In this document: one piece after another, positions 41,246 through 49,858 of the stretch
Layout: each line of letters opens with the position of its first letter
Position numbering within the stretch: the stretch's first letter is position 1
DNA from: an uncultured Rhodospirillaceae bacterium
GTDB taxonomy: Bacteria; Pseudomonadota; Alphaproteobacteria; Rhodospirillales; UBA2165
NCBI GenBank assembly: GCA_913020445.1
Contig: CAJWAR010000028.1
Span: 1 to 50,520, forward strand
DNA length: 50,520 nt
Reading direction: 5' to 3'
Program-made: the position numbers and the translations under genes
Notes under the pieces: model-generated
Database searches by the model: none
Told to the model about the DNA's origin: nothing
Seen by the model: only the letters and a program-made list of their open reading frames with translations

Positions 41246-41303
41246 ATTATTTGACCGCTTTTCATTATCAATATTAGTGATTCTGTTCATTAATTTTATT
41301 CTC

Positions 41304-42236
41304 TCATTTTTCGAGTTCAATTTCCAGTTCAGGGACTGCTTTGAAGAGGTCTGCAACCAGACCATAATCGGCAACCTGGAAAATAGGGGCTTCCTCATCT
41401 TTGTTGATTGCAACAATGACTTTACTGTCTTTCATGCCAGCCAAATGTTGGATGGCGCCGGATATACCGACGGCGATATACAAGTCCGGTGCAACGATTT
41501 TACCGGTTTGACCGACTTGATAGTCGTTGGAGACAAAGCCGGAATCAACCGCTGCCCGTGAAGCACCAACTGCAGCGCCCAATATATCAGCAACTTTTTC
41601 CAACATCGCAAAGTGTTCACCATCCTGCATGCCCCGGCCACCGGAAATTATGATCTTCGCCTGCGTCAATTCCGGGCGATCCGATTTGGTCAGCTCGGTG
41701 CCGACAAATTCAGATAGGCCGGGATTCTCGGATGCCTCGATGGTCGTAATCTCGGCGGTATTGTCACCAGCGACCGCAGCTTCAAAGGCCGTCGCCCGGA
41801 CGGTAATAAACTTGATGGCATCGCTCGACTGAACCGTGGCGATCGCGTTACCGGCATAGATCGGGCGTTCAAACGTGTCGGCATCTTGAATGGCGGTAAT
41901 TTCGGAAATTTGCTGGACATCCAGTAGGGCGGCTACCCGTGGCAGTAAGTTTTTGCCGAAAGTCGTCGCCGAAGCCAGAATATGGGTATAGTCGCCCGCT
42001 ATACCAATGACTAAGGGAGTTAATACTTCTGCCAGTGGATTGGCGTATAGGGCGTCGTCGGCAACCAATACTTTGGCGATGCCGTTAAGTTTGGCGGCTT
42101 CTTCAGCGACGCTTCCGCAGTCACTGCCGGCAATCAATATTGTCACATCACCAAGCTCTGCGGCGGCGGTGATAGTGTTAAATGTCGCACCTTTGAGGGC
42201 GGCATTATCGTGATCAGCTATAACCAGAACTGTCAT
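41304..42236 (-). CDS. etfA: electron transfer flavoprotein alpha subunit
   Basis: This 310-residue subunit binds the FAD of the ETF heterodimer that collects electrons from acyl-CoA dehydrogenases. The C-terminal FAD domain is clear: [56 protein letters not shown] in overlapping parts, then [20 protein letters not shown] and DYGLVADLF. The ribosome-binding site GGAGG is nine bases upstream of the ATG. It is 13 bases after etfB. Confidence 0.97.
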   Translation of the reverse strand: MTVLVIADHDNAALKGATFNTITAAAELGDVTILIAGSDCGSVAEEAAKLNGIAKVLVADDALYANPLAEVLTPLVIGIAGDYTHILASATTFGKNLLPRVAALLDVQQISEITAIQDADTFERPIYAGNAIATVQSSDAIKFITVRATAFEAAVAGDNTAEITTIEASENPGLSEFVGTELTKSDRPELTQAKIIISGGRGMQDGEHFAMLEKVADILGAAVGASRAAVDSGFVSNDYQVGQTGKIVAPDLYIAVGISGAIQHLAGMKDSKVIVAINKDEEAPIFQVADYGLVADLFKAVPELEIELEK

Positions 42237-42249
42237 TTTGCGTCCTCCT

Positions 42250-42999
42250 TTATATGACCTTGGCTTCGTTTTTTAGTTTGTCGACCAATTCGGCAACGTC
42301 TTCGACAATGACACCTGCTTCCCGTGATGATGGCTCGGTCACTTTCAATGTCGCCAAGCGGGCAGAGATATCAACCCCGAGATCAGCCGGCGAAGACTCA
42401 TCGATCGGCTTTTTCTTAGCTTTCATAATATTTGGCAAGGAAGCATAGCGTGGAGTATTGAGACGCAAATCGGTGGTCACAACGGCTGGCATGTTAATCT
42501 GAATGGTTTCAAGCCCACCATCGATCTCACGCGTGACTTTGGCTTTGCCATCCGCAACCTCAAGCTCAGAGGCGAAGGTGCCTTGTGACCAGCCTACCAG
42601 GGCTGCCAACATCTGGCCGGTTTGATTGCTGTCATCATCAATTGCCTGTTTGCCGAGGACCACCAAATCCGGATTTTCTTTCTCGATGAGGGCCTTTAGA
42701 AGCTTAGCCACGGCAAGCGGCTCAACTTCGTCATCCGTTTCAACATGAATGCCGCGGTCGGCACCCATTGCCAGCGCGGTGCGGATGGTTTCCTGGGCCT
42801 GTTTAGGTCCAATCGAAACGGCGATCAGCTCTTCGGCACTGCCGTTTTCGCGGAGGCGGACGCCTTCTTCGACGGCGATTTCATCAAACGGGTTCATCGA
42901 CATTTTAACGTTGGTTGTCTCGACACCAGTCTCATCCGATTTGACCCGGATTTTGACATTGTAATCAATTACGCGCTTAATCGCGACAAGGACTTTCAT
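42250..42999 (-). CDS. etfB: electron transfer flavoprotein beta subunit
   Basis: This 249-residue ETF beta subunit begins [20 protein letters not shown]. It has [43 protein letters not shown] and the AMP-binding/recognition-loop region [24 protein letters not shown]. It is the first gene of the etfB-etfA-3-hydroxyacyl-CoA dehydrogenase operon, with AGGAAATCGA before the ATG. Confidence 0.97.
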   Translation of the reverse strand: MKVLVAIKRVIDYNVKIRVKSDETGVETTNVKMSMNPFDEIAVEEGVRLRENGSAEELIAVSIGPKQAQETIRTALAMGADRGIHVETDDEVEPLAVAKLLKALIEKENPDLVVLGKQAIDDDSNQTGQMLAALVGWSQGTFASELEVADGKAKVTREIDGGLETIQINMPAVVTTDLRLNTPRYASLPNIMKAKKKPIDESSPADLGVDISARLATLKVTEPSSREAGVIVEDVAELVDKLKNEAKVI

Positions 43000-43064
43000 T
43001 CGATTTCCTATGATATTGGTTACTGAATCAAATAAATCGGTATTTGAATTCCGATTTGACGCGA

Positions 43065-43092
43065 AACATATGAATTCGCTAATGCTCTGTCA
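43065..43092 (-). promoter_or_regulatory. possible promoter of the etfBA operon
   Basis: On the minus strand TTGACA (43087-43092) is followed after 16 bases by TATGTT (43065-43070, four of six matches to TATAAT), 66 bases before the etfB start. It is a plausible sigma-70 promoter judged only by match and spacing. Confidence 0.35.
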
Positions 43093-43133
43093 ATCACAGA
43101 GGTCAAGTTATGTCAATTAATGTCTTCAATAGG

Positions 43134-43709
43134 TTAGTGATTTTTGCCGGGCTGCCACAGCAAATCAGCGGTACCATTGTCATTCAGATGCCTAGCCAAG
43201 ACGAACAAATGATCAGACAAGCGATTTAAATAGATCAGACTGAGCTGGTTTATTTCGGCTTTTTCAGCCAGTTCGCTGACTAATCTTTCCGCCCGCCGGG
43301 TCACCGTCCTGGCGACATGCAGATGAGCAGCACTTGCCTTACCCCCCGGTAAAACAAAGGAATTCAATGGCGACAAAGCTTCGTTCATTTGGTCAATTTC
43401 TTGCTCTAGACGATCGATTTGATTTTGTACGATTCGCAAATCATTTGACTGTTCTTGCCCTTGTTCATGTTCTCGCACGGGCCGCGCTAAATCAGCGCCC
43501 AAATCAAACAGATCGTTTTGCAGGCGCCCGAGCATGGCATCAACATCATCGGTAGTATGCAATCGGGCGACACCGATATGGGCGTTTGCCTCGTCTACCG
43601 TACCATAGGCCGCGACCCGTAAATCATGCTTGGTGACCCGGCTGCCATCGCTGAGCGACGTCTCTCCCTGATCGCCGCCGGTGGTATAAATTTTGTCTAA
43701 TTTTACCAT
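43134..43709 (-). CDS. pduO: PduO-type cob(I)yrinic acid a,c-diamide adenosyltransferase
   Basis: This 191-residue ATP:cob(I)alamin adenosyltransferase makes adenosylcobalamin. The ATP loop is YTTGGDQGETSLSDGSRV near the start, followed by RVAAYGTVDEANAHIGVAR. The active-site helix is HVARTVTRRAERLVSELAE, and YLNRLSDHLFVLARHLN completes the signature. Its product is the cofactor of the class II ribonucleotide reductase encoded at 45139-47508. It follows the small twin-membrane protein gene by nine bases, in the alphaproteobacterial order HIG1-like, PduO, EtfB, EtfA. Confidence 0.93.
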   Translation of the reverse strand: MVKLDKIYTTGGDQGETSLSDGSRVTKHDLRVAAYGTVDEANAHIGVARLHTTDDVDAMLGRLQNDLFDLGADLARPVREHEQGQEQSNDLRIVQNQIDRLEQEIDQMNEALSPLNSFVLPGGKASAAHLHVARTVTRRAERLVSELAEKAEINQLSLIYLNRLSDHLFVLARHLNDNGTADLLWQPGKNH

Positions 43710-43718
43710 GTTTTATCC

Positions 43719-43934
43719 CTAATTTGGGGCAAGGGCCGACGAAAATATCATAATTAGGAACAATATGATGACAATTCCCTGTAGGATAACCCGCGCCCGC
43801 ATCATTTTATTTCTGAATCTCGGCGAAAATTTTTTGTCGCTCGCCATGCTGAATATGCCGGTGAATAGGACGATCGCAGTGGCAATAACCGCGATCAGGA
43901 GCAGCGTTGGCACCATGTTCAAAAAGGTGCTCAT
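43719..43934 (-). CDS. twin transmembrane protein, HIG1-like
   Basis: This 71-residue protein has two membrane helices (LLLIAVIATAIVLFTGIFSM and VILQGIVIILFLIMIFSSAL) joined by a basic loop FSPRFRNKMMRARV. The pattern matches the bacterial 'twin transmembrane' HIG1-domain proteins found upstream of pduO-etfBA in alphaproteobacteria. It may modulate respiratory complexes, as mitochondrial HIG1 proteins do, but bacterial function is not established. Confidence 0.85.
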   Translation of the reverse strand: MSTFLNMVPTLLLIAVIATAIVLFTGIFSMASDKKFSPRFRNKMMRARVILQGIVIILFLIMIFSSALAPN

Positions 43935-43945
43935 TGATTACACCT

Positions 43946-44395
43946 TCAATCCGGTTGTTCTTTTGGTTCTTCGCCGGGCAATAATACCGGAATTAAATAA
44001 GTTGTGTCGGATTCTTCCTTTGGCGCGCGCGGATTCTCCACTTCGGGTTTAAGGGTCTGGGTCAAATAGAGGACGACGCCGCGTCGATAATCTTCGAGTA
44101 CCGGTGACCAGGATATATAAAGCTTACCGTTGATCTCAAACTGCGTGACGTCATCATTATCCAGAAGCTCATTGATAGATCTCGCCAAGTTGGGTGTTTC
44201 TCCAACATATACCCAAGCAGGTTTAACGCCGCCATGCCAAACAATATAAACTCCTCCAACATCCCGAATATTGGCACTTTCGGGGTCAAATGAGAGCAAT
44301 CTATTGAAAGTGCCAGAAGTCGATTTCGCCCATTTAGGATCTATCGGATTAGTAATTTTTGGCGGTTTATTTTTTTTATCTCCAAATAGTGCCAT
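43946..44395 (-). CDS. hypothetical protein with GIY-YIG-like pattern
   Basis: This 149-residue protein contains GGVYIVWHGG, then AWVYVGETPNLARSINELL, then GKLYISWSPV. This spacing resembles the first half of GIY-YIG nuclease domains (G-V-Y...Y-V-G-x-T-x-N-L), but the usual catalytic arginine and glutamate are not clearly placed and the arrangement is loose. The protein ends in a proline- and glutamate-rich tail. It is 11 bases upstream of the twin-membrane protein gene and probably co-transcribed. The GIY-YIG call is tentative. Confidence 0.6.
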   Translation of the reverse strand: MALFGDKKNKPPKITNPIDPKWAKSTSGTFNRLLSFDPESANIRDVGGVYIVWHGGVKPAWVYVGETPNLARSINELLDNDDVTQFEINGKLYISWSPVLEDYRRGVVLYLTQTLKPEVENPRAPKEESDTTYLIPVLLPGEEPKEQPD

Positions 44396-44764
44396 GCTAG
44401 AAAACTCTCTGTTTCAATTATTGTTCAGTTTGACGGATATAATATTATTACCGCCACTGGTTAACAAAAGTTCACGTTAATCCAGATTAAAGGAATTTCA
44501 CCAATGTTAGCGAAAAACTCAAGCATTTTTGCTGAATGTTAACCTTTCGCCGTTAAATAGTTTAACGTTGAAAATTAAATGAGAAACTAACAATAAATCG
44601 GTGGGCCATCTATAACGAATAACCAATATATTTGTAATCAACTCATTGACCAGGCAGTCGCCGAAATCAAAGGCAAATGCTTCCCATTTTGATGGCGATA
44701 GGGCAATGACTTTATTGGTTCCGCGGTGTATGGTCTGTCTTGGAATTCCATTCAGGAGGACGAA
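44396..44764. other. 369-base divergent intergenic region, no gene seen
   Basis: An AT-rich region between the divergent genes at 44395 (minus) and 44765 (plus). It holds a TATAAT at 44439-44444 without a clear -35 partner, and several TTAA-containing stretches, none spaced TTAA-N7-TTAA as in a standard CtrA site. A long minus-strand open frame overlaps it and the next gene, but it has no family pattern and I treat it as chance. Confidence 0.4.
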
Positions 44765-45070
44765 ATGTTCTTTGATCAAATTAAAGAAGTAGAGCAAAGT
44801 ATTAAACAATTGCAAAAAGATCTCATCGCCATAGGCGAAGGTGTTGACGGACATTACGATCAATTAGACGATATTGCTGCTCATGTTATTGCCTTAGAAG
44901 CCATCATGATCGAAGTGATGAAAAAAACCGAAGTTGATGCCGACGCGGTAAAAGCCTGGATCGTCGCAGCGACTGAGGGCAGCACCGGTCAAGAAGGCGG
45001 TAGCACAAAAGCGCAAGTTATCGTCGACAATCTTCTACAAGGTGATCCGGTACCGGAAAGAAAAGATTAA
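44765..45070 (+). CDS. small helical hypothetical protein
   Basis: This 101-residue protein has an N-terminal amphipathic, coiled-coil-like helix (FDQIKEVEQSIKQLQKDLIAIGE), a second helix (DIAAHVIALEAIMIEVMKKTEVDADAVKAWI) and a short glycine-rich and charged tail. The ribosome-binding site AGGAGG is strong and correctly spaced for the ATG at 44765. It is soluble, acidic and without cysteine. I do not recognise a family. A terminator follows. Confidence 0.7.
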   Translation: MFFDQIKEVEQSIKQLQKDLIAIGEGVDGHYDQLDDIAAHVIALEAIMIEVMKKTEVDADAVKAWIVAATEGSTGQEGGSTKAQVIVDNLLQGDPVPERKD

Positions 45071-45090
45071 ATTGAAGCGTATATTGGCGG

Positions 45091-45124
45091 AAAAAGCGCT
45101 GGCCTGTTGAGTCGGCGTTTTTTT
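45091..45124 (+). terminator. intrinsic terminator between convergent genes
   Basis: CGCTGGC at 45097-45103 pairs with GTCGGCG at 45111-45117 (two G-U pairs) around a seven-base loop and is followed by seven T. An A-run precedes the stem, so on the minus strand it may also act on the ribonucleotide reductase transcript that ends at 45139. Confidence 0.75.
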
Positions 45125-45138
45125 ATGCCCGATTCACA

Positions 45139-47508
45139 CTAGCCGCATTTTGAATAAGCGCAGCTGGTACAGGTGTCGCAGCCTTCTTGGCGGGTCAAGC
45201 TGGCTTGACCACATTTGGGACATTGACGGAATCTGACATCCGGGGCCTCCAATGATTCTTGCCCCGGCGATAAATTAACCACCTGAGGCTTGGCAATTAT
45301 GTCGTCTTCTTCCAATGATCCAGGCACCTTGATAAAACCAATCGTGATCATATGTTCTTCCAAAACTTCACCGATTGCCGCCAGCAGCGACGGCACGTAT
45401 CGCCCTTTCATCCATTGACCGCCGCGTGGGTCAAACACGGCTTTAAGTTCATCGACGACAAATGAAACGTCGCCGCCACGCCGGAAGACGGCAGAAATCA
45501 TGCGGGTCAGCGCCACTGACCAGGCAAAATGTTCGGTATTTTTTGAATTGATAAAGACTTCGAAAGGCCGCTGGCGGCGACCGTCCATAACATCATTGAC
45601 TGTTATGTAGAGTGCATGATCGCTTTCCGGCCATTGAATTTTATAAGTTGAACCCTTGAGGGCTTCGGGCCGGTCGAGAGGTTGGGTTAAATAAAGCAAG
45701 CTGCCGCTGTCACCGAGATCTTTGGGCTTGGCGTTGGCGCCGGCGGTCGCTTTTTTGGGTGCTTCCAAGGGCAGTTCGGCTTGATCATTGGCGGCTTCGC
45801 GTTTTTCTTTTGTCGCTTTGGTTTCAAGCACGGCGCCGGTGACCTCGTTGGGCCGGTAGGTCGTACAGCCTTTGCAGCCGAGCTCATAGGCTTGCACATA
45901 AATATCCTTAAATTCGTCAAACGAGATATCTTCCGGGCAGTTGATGGTTTTGGAAATCGAGCTATCGATAAATTTCTGCACGGCGGCTTGCATGACCAAA
46001 TGATCTTTGGGCGACAGTCCTTGGGCATCGACAAAGGCAGCGGGCAGCGGCATGTCCTCACCATTGAGACGCCGGAACAAGCGGTAGGCGTAATCAGTGA
46101 CTTCCTCATCGCGCCGGCTGCCATCCGGCATCAGGACATGGCGCGTATAGGCAAAACTAAACACCGGCTCCAAACCAGAAGAGACGTTATCGGCAAATAA
46201 CGAAATGGTGCCGGTTGGCGCTACTGACGTCAGCAAAGCGTTACGCATACCGTGCGCTTCGATGGCGGCTCTGACATCTTCATCAATATTTTTAAGCGCT
46301 TCGCTGGCGAGATAGGCGGCTTTGTCGAAAAGGGGAAATACGCCTTTTTCTTTGGCCAGGTCGGTCGATGTTAAATAGGCCGAGCGCTGAATGGTTTTCA
46401 GCCAAGTTTCGCTCAAGCGAACTGCTTCAGCCGAGCCATAACGGGCATTGCACATGATTAAAGCATCGGCAAGACCAGTTATGCCCAAGCCAATGCGGCG
46501 TTTGGCTTTTGCTTCCTGTTCTTGTTCGGGCAACGGAAAGCGGGAGACATCAATGGTGTTATCCATCATCCGCACCGCTGTCGTAACGATTTCAGCCAAT
46601 TCCTGAATATCCAGGCTCGCTTGATCGGTGAAGGGATCACTGACGAAGCGCGATAAATTGATCGAACCCAGCAGACACGCGCCATAGGGCGGCAATGGTT
46701 GTTCACCGCAGGGATTGGTGACGTGAATGGTTTCACAATAAGAGATTGGATTGAGCCGGTTGATGCGGTCGATGAAAATGACGCCGGGCTCGGCATAGGC
46801 AAAGGTAGCCCGCATGATTTTTTCCCACAATTCGCGGGCTGGTAGACTGCGATAGACAGTGCCGTTAAAGACCAACTCCCAGGTTGCATCTTCTTTGACC
46901 GCCTGCATGAAATCATCGCTCACCAGAACAGATAAATTAAACATCCGGAGCCGCCCCGGCTCCTGCTTGGCATCGATAAAACTTTCAATATCGGGGTGAT
47001 CGCAGCGCATGACCGCCATCATCGCGCCGCGCCTGGAACCTGCACTCATGATGGTCCGGCACATCGCATCCCAGACATCCATAAAAGACAACGGGCCGGA
47101 TGCATCCGCGCCAACGCCTTTGACGGCGGCGCCTTTCGGTCGCAAGGTTGAAAAATCATAGCCGATGCCGCCGCCTTGCTGCATCGTTAAGGCCGCTTCC
47201 CGCAAGCTTTCAAATATGCCCGACATGTCGTCGGGGATATCACCCATGACAAAGCAGTTGAACAGAGTCACATCACGTTCAGTGCCGGCGCCCGATAAAA
47301 TGCGCCCAGCCGGCAGAAAGCGGAAATCAGACAGCGCCTGATAAAAACTTTCCCGATAGGCCTCAGGATTGGTTTCAGCAGCAGCCAAAGCCGTACCGAC
47401 ACGGCGAAAGGTGTCGTCAATCGTTTTGTCGATTGCTTCGCCGTCAGCGCTCTTAAAGCGGTATTTCATATCCCAGATTTGCTGGGAAATCGCGGCAATT
47501 GACGCCAT
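45139..47508 (-). CDS. nrdJ: adenosylcobalamin-dependent (class II) ribonucleotide reductase
   Basis: This 789-residue enzyme makes deoxyribonucleotides without oxygen or a tyrosyl radical, using adenosylcobalamin. Active-site features are visible: redox cysteine C85 in LFNCFVMG, GGGIGYDFSTLRPKGA, and the NxCxE motif NPCGE (N265, C267 and E269; C267 carries the thiyl radical). The second redox cysteine is in TINCPEDISF and the nucleotide-binding APTGTIS-like loop is VAPTGTISLFADN. The C-terminus is a cysteine-rich zinc-ribbon-like tail (CPKCGQASL...CDTCTSCAYSKCG) used to re-reduce the active site. Length fits the shorter class II form. The cofactor-forming PduO gene is 1.4 kb away. Confidence 0.95.
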   Translation of the reverse strand: MASIAAISQQIWDMKYRFKSADGEAIDKTIDDTFRRVGTALAAAETNPEAYRESFYQALSDFRFLPAGRILSGAGTERDVTLFNCFVMGDIPDDMSGIFESLREAALTMQQGGGIGYDFSTLRPKGAAVKGVGADASGPLSFMDVWDAMCRTIMSAGSRRGAMMAVMRCDHPDIESFIDAKQEPGRLRMFNLSVLVSDDFMQAVKEDATWELVFNGTVYRSLPARELWEKIMRATFAYAEPGVIFIDRINRLNPISYCETIHVTNPCGEQPLPPYGACLLGSINLSRFVSDPFTDQASLDIQELAEIVTTAVRMMDNTIDVSRFPLPEQEQEAKAKRRIGLGITGLADALIMCNARYGSAEAVRLSETWLKTIQRSAYLTSTDLAKEKGVFPLFDKAAYLASEALKNIDEDVRAAIEAHGMRNALLTSVAPTGTISLFADNVSSGLEPVFSFAYTRHVLMPDGSRRDEEVTDYAYRLFRRLNGEDMPLPAAFVDAQGLSPKDHLVMQAAVQKFIDSSISKTINCPEDISFDEFKDIYVQAYELGCKGCTTYRPNEVTGAVLETKATKEKREAANDQAELPLEAPKKATAGANAKPKDLGDSGSLLYLTQPLDRPEALKGSTYKIQWPESDHALYITVNDVMDGRRQRPFEVFINSKNTEHFAWSVALTRMISAVFRRGGDVSFVVDELKAVFDPRGGQWMKGRYVPSLLAAIGEVLEEHMITIGFIKVPGSLEEDDIIAKPQVVNLSPGQESLEAPDVRFRQCPKCGQASLTRQEGCDTCTSCAYSKCG

Positions 47509-47560
47509 TTTGTACTTCTTTCCTAAACCGGACTGAATTTTGGCAAATTTTCGGGCGCTC

Positions 47561-47589
47561 AGTGTAGCGTTATACTCTGTTTACATCAA
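47561..47589 (-). promoter_or_regulatory. probable nrdJ promoter
   Basis: On the minus strand TTGATG (47584-47589), a 17-base spacer and TACACT (47561-47566) lie 53 bases before the nrdJ ATG. Five of six and four of six bases match the sigma-70 consensus. No cobalamin riboswitch sequence was seen in the leader. Confidence 0.45.
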
Positions 47590-48201
47590 CATATTTGTTC
47601 TTGATTTGTTTCCACGTAATTCAAAATTCATCCCCGGTTTTATACAATTGTAACTCATTGATACTAAGTAGTTAATCAGGTTTTGGGCAGGTTTCACAGC
47701 TAGCTGGTGAGGAGAATACGGGGAAAACTACAGACTTGGAGAAAGCTAATATTGATCAATTATGAGGGGTTTTCAGGGTATGTTCTAATAGGTATAGGCA
47801 GCTGTTTTTTTAAAGAGCAAAAGACCAATTCGAATGGCATAATATGTCGGTCACGACTTCATTGGCTTTTCCTTTTCATCGGTATCGCGAGTAAATAATT
47901 TTAAGAGCTGCCATGGCTTATCGGTACTTTATTGATCCGAGTGTAAATTGTGTATTCATTCGCCATACGGACGAATATTTTCCTGAAAAACGCTCAATGG
48001 CAGACGCGATTTTAGGACAGTAATAATTGATTGCCAATAGCTAGATGCAAACATTGGACGTTCGGTAAAATAGCCATCTTAAATTAACCCAAAACATATA
48101 CATGGATGTCAAAACACGCTAGGAAGCTTAATGACCTTTTTTGCTGATGCCTCCCTTAACATATTATTCGCGAACATCGCTTCATCATTTAGGAATAAAA
48201 T
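47590..48201. other. gene-poor stretch with a degraded gene
   Basis: Apart from the fragment at 47913-48023, no convincing gene lies between nrdJ and the methyltransferase gene. A 63-codon open frame at 47707-47898 has no recognisable pattern, unusual composition and only a weak ribosome-binding site, so I do not call it. The region is AT-rich and may be a scar of past rearrangement. Confidence 0.4.
47913..48023 (+). pseudogene. N-terminal remnant of a SpoIIAA/STAS-like gene
   Basis: Open frame of 36 codons starting at ATG 47913 and ending at TAA 48021-48023: it reads MAYRYFIDPSVNCVFIRHTD and then EYFPEKRSMADAILGQ. The NCVFIRH core and the position of the following DAIL match the start of the intact protein at 7640-8065 (INCAFIRHIGQ...FDKILAHP). 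Only about one quarter of the length remains, so this is a truncated copy or a broken paralogue rather than a functional gene. Confidence 0.6.
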
Positions 48202-49617
48202 TTGCCTCTCAATTTGAAATCATTTCGCGACCCGGATGCAAAATTATTCGAATCAGAATTCGAAATGATTCGAGCAGTTGATGCTGAGTACGGAAAATTT
48301 CTCCTTGATTTTATGACAAGCACTTCGTTTCAAATGTTTGAAGATAAAATAGTTGAAACGACACCATATGAAAATATTGAAAGACAAGAAATATATGAAT
48401 ATTCGATAGATAATTTTGAAGACAAAATATTTTTCAAGCATAAAAAATTTACTTTTCCGAGTTACCCATACGAATGGCCGGCAGAAATGTTGTATGCAGC
48501 AGGTAATCTAACAATCGAGTTAGCCGAAGGCACAATAAGTGATGGCGTTGGGCTTAAAGATGCGACGCCATTCAACATACTTTTCGAAGGACCCAAACCG
48601 ATATTCATTGATTTAGCATCATTTGAACAGCGCCATCCGTGCGACCAAATTTGGTTTCCAGAAGGTCAGTTTTTAAGAAATTTTATTTATCCGTTGCTGG
48701 TATCCAAATTATTTCAGATGCCCATAAATGACATCTTCATTAACCATCGTGATGGATTAACGCCTGATTACGTTTATCGGATGTTGTCAGTTCTTAAAAA
48801 ACTAAACCCATTTATATTTGGCACAATAACATTATCCATGTGGGCAGAAAAAATAGCTCGTCGTAAAACCAACTTGCACGAATTTAAAATGGCTAAGAAT
48901 CCCCAATTGGCTGCGTTTATTTTGCAAAGGCTTTATTCTCGATTGAGAAAAAAATTGGCGCGTCTAAAACCTGCGGATTTGAGTGAATCTTTTTGGTCGG
49001 GATATATGACCAACCATTTAAGTTACAATGCTGACGATTTTGAGAAAAAAGAAGAAATCGTCGAAACTGTCATCAAGGATTTCAAACCAGATAAAGTTCT
49101 GGATATCGGTTGTAATGTCGGTAATTTTAGTTGTATTGCGGCTCGGGCCGGTGCGTCGGTGGTGGCGATTGATACCGATGAGAGATCAATCGGAAGATTG
49201 TGGAGTTTAGCAAATCGTGATCGTTTAAATATACTTCCGCTCGTTGTTGATTTAATAAATCCGACACCAGCCCTCGGGTGGCGAAACAAAGAAAATGACA
49301 GCTTTTTGTCACGTGCCGACAGAAAATTTGATTTCACAATTATGCTAGCAGTAGTGCATCATCTCTTGATTGATGGCGGTATCGAGATCAGTGAAATTCT
49401 TAGCCTGGTTCGTAATATTACGACAAAATCGTTGCTTATCGAATATATAGACCCTTCGGATGAAATGTTTCAAAAACTCCTCAAGGGTCGGGGACAACTT
49501 TATGCAAAATTCAACAAAGATGTGTTTTTAACTGAGCTAAAAAAAGTATTTCCAAATGTTCGTGAAATATCGTTTCTAAAAGATGGCCGGAGAGTTATAT
49601 ATTTAGCCCAAGTGTAA
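48202..49617 (+). CDS. two-domain protein with C-terminal SAM-dependent methyltransferase
   Basis: In this 471-residue protein the C-terminal half (from about 285) is a class I methyltransferase: KVLDIGCNVGNFSCIAARAGASVVAID is motif I, then LPLVVDLINP, and FDFTIMLAVVHHLLIDGGI is the catalytic-face segment. The N-terminal half contains LKDATPFNILFEGPKPIFIDLASFE, which recalls the catalytic and metal-binding loops of kinase-like or aminoglycoside-phosphotransferase-like folds. NoeA-type nodulation/polysaccharide methyltransferases have a comparable layout. The start is TTG at 48202 with AGGAAT upstream. The base composition is AT-richer than upstream genes, hinting at transfer. It may modify a surface glycan, given the neighbouring sulfatase-type gene. 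Confidence 0.8.
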   Translation: MPLNLKSFRDPDAKLFESEFEMIRAVDAEYGKFLLDFMTSTSFQMFEDKIVETTPYENIERQEIYEYSIDNFEDKIFFKHKKFTFPSYPYEWPAEMLYAAGNLTIELAEGTISDGVGLKDATPFNILFEGPKPIFIDLASFEQRHPCDQIWFPEGQFLRNFIYPLLVSKLFQMPINDIFINHRDGLTPDYVYRMLSVLKKLNPFIFGTITLSMWAEKIARRKTNLHEFKMAKNPQLAAFILQRLYSRLRKKLARLKPADLSESFWSGYMTNHLSYNADDFEKKEEIVETVIKDFKPDKVLDIGCNVGNFSCIAARAGASVVAIDTDERSIGRLWSLANRDRLNILPLVVDLINPTPALGWRNKENDSFLSRADRKFDFTIMLAVVHHLLIDGGIEISEILSLVRNITTKSLLIEYIDPSDEMFQKLLKGRGQLYAKFNKDVFLTELKKVFPNVREISFLKDGRRVIYLAQV

Positions 49618-49633
49618 AGCTATACACTAGGGT

Positions 49634-49858
49634 TTACTCGTTCTCCGACTTTGATTTTGTACCAATCTTTTTTGAAAAAAGAGACTGAAGCCATTGGCGA
49701 AAGGAACGGATGTAAAATAAGACACCGACAATCGCAGCACCAATAATTTGCAGGAGAAACGAGCCACTTCCAGGATCGATATATGCAGATGCCGGAAGCG
49801 TCGTAGAAAAATAAATAACTGTACCGACAATAAATATGAATAAAATTGATCGGATCAT
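49634..49858 (-). CDS. small membrane protein with YIDPGSGS motif
   Basis: This 74-residue protein has a first hydrophobic segment (SILFIFIVGTVIYFSTTLPASA, perhaps a signal), the motif YIDPGSGSFLLQ, a second helix (IIGAAIVGVLFYIRSF) and a charged tail. The YIDPGSGS-type small membrane proteins are frequent next to sulfatase/phosphatase and glycan genes, and their role is unknown. Its ATG overlaps the stop of the upstream sulfatase-like gene by four bases, so they are translationally coupled. Confidence 0.8.
   Translation of the reverse strand: MIRSILFIFIVGTVIYFSTTLPASAYIDPGSGSFLLQIIGAAIVGVLFYIRSFRQWLQSLFSKKIGTKSKSENE

Noticed and set aside
44396..44764. CtrA-binding sites
   Set aside because: Several TTAA pairs are present but with spacings of 5, 10 or 12 bases, not the required 7.
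44519..44863. Minus-strand open frame over the 5' part of the small helical gene
   Set aside because: It overlaps the gene at 44765 that has a strong AGGAGG site, and shows no domain or conserved pattern.
47509..47706. Cobalamin riboswitch or LexA box upstream of nrdJ
   Set aside because: No B12-box sequence is visible. A GTTC-N7-GTTT at 47597-47611 has one mismatch to the alphaproteobacterial LexA site, and such near-matches are frequent by chance.
47707..47898. 63-codon frame in the gap after nrdJ
   Set aside because: There is no recognisable pattern, only a weak start context, and it lies in a decayed region.
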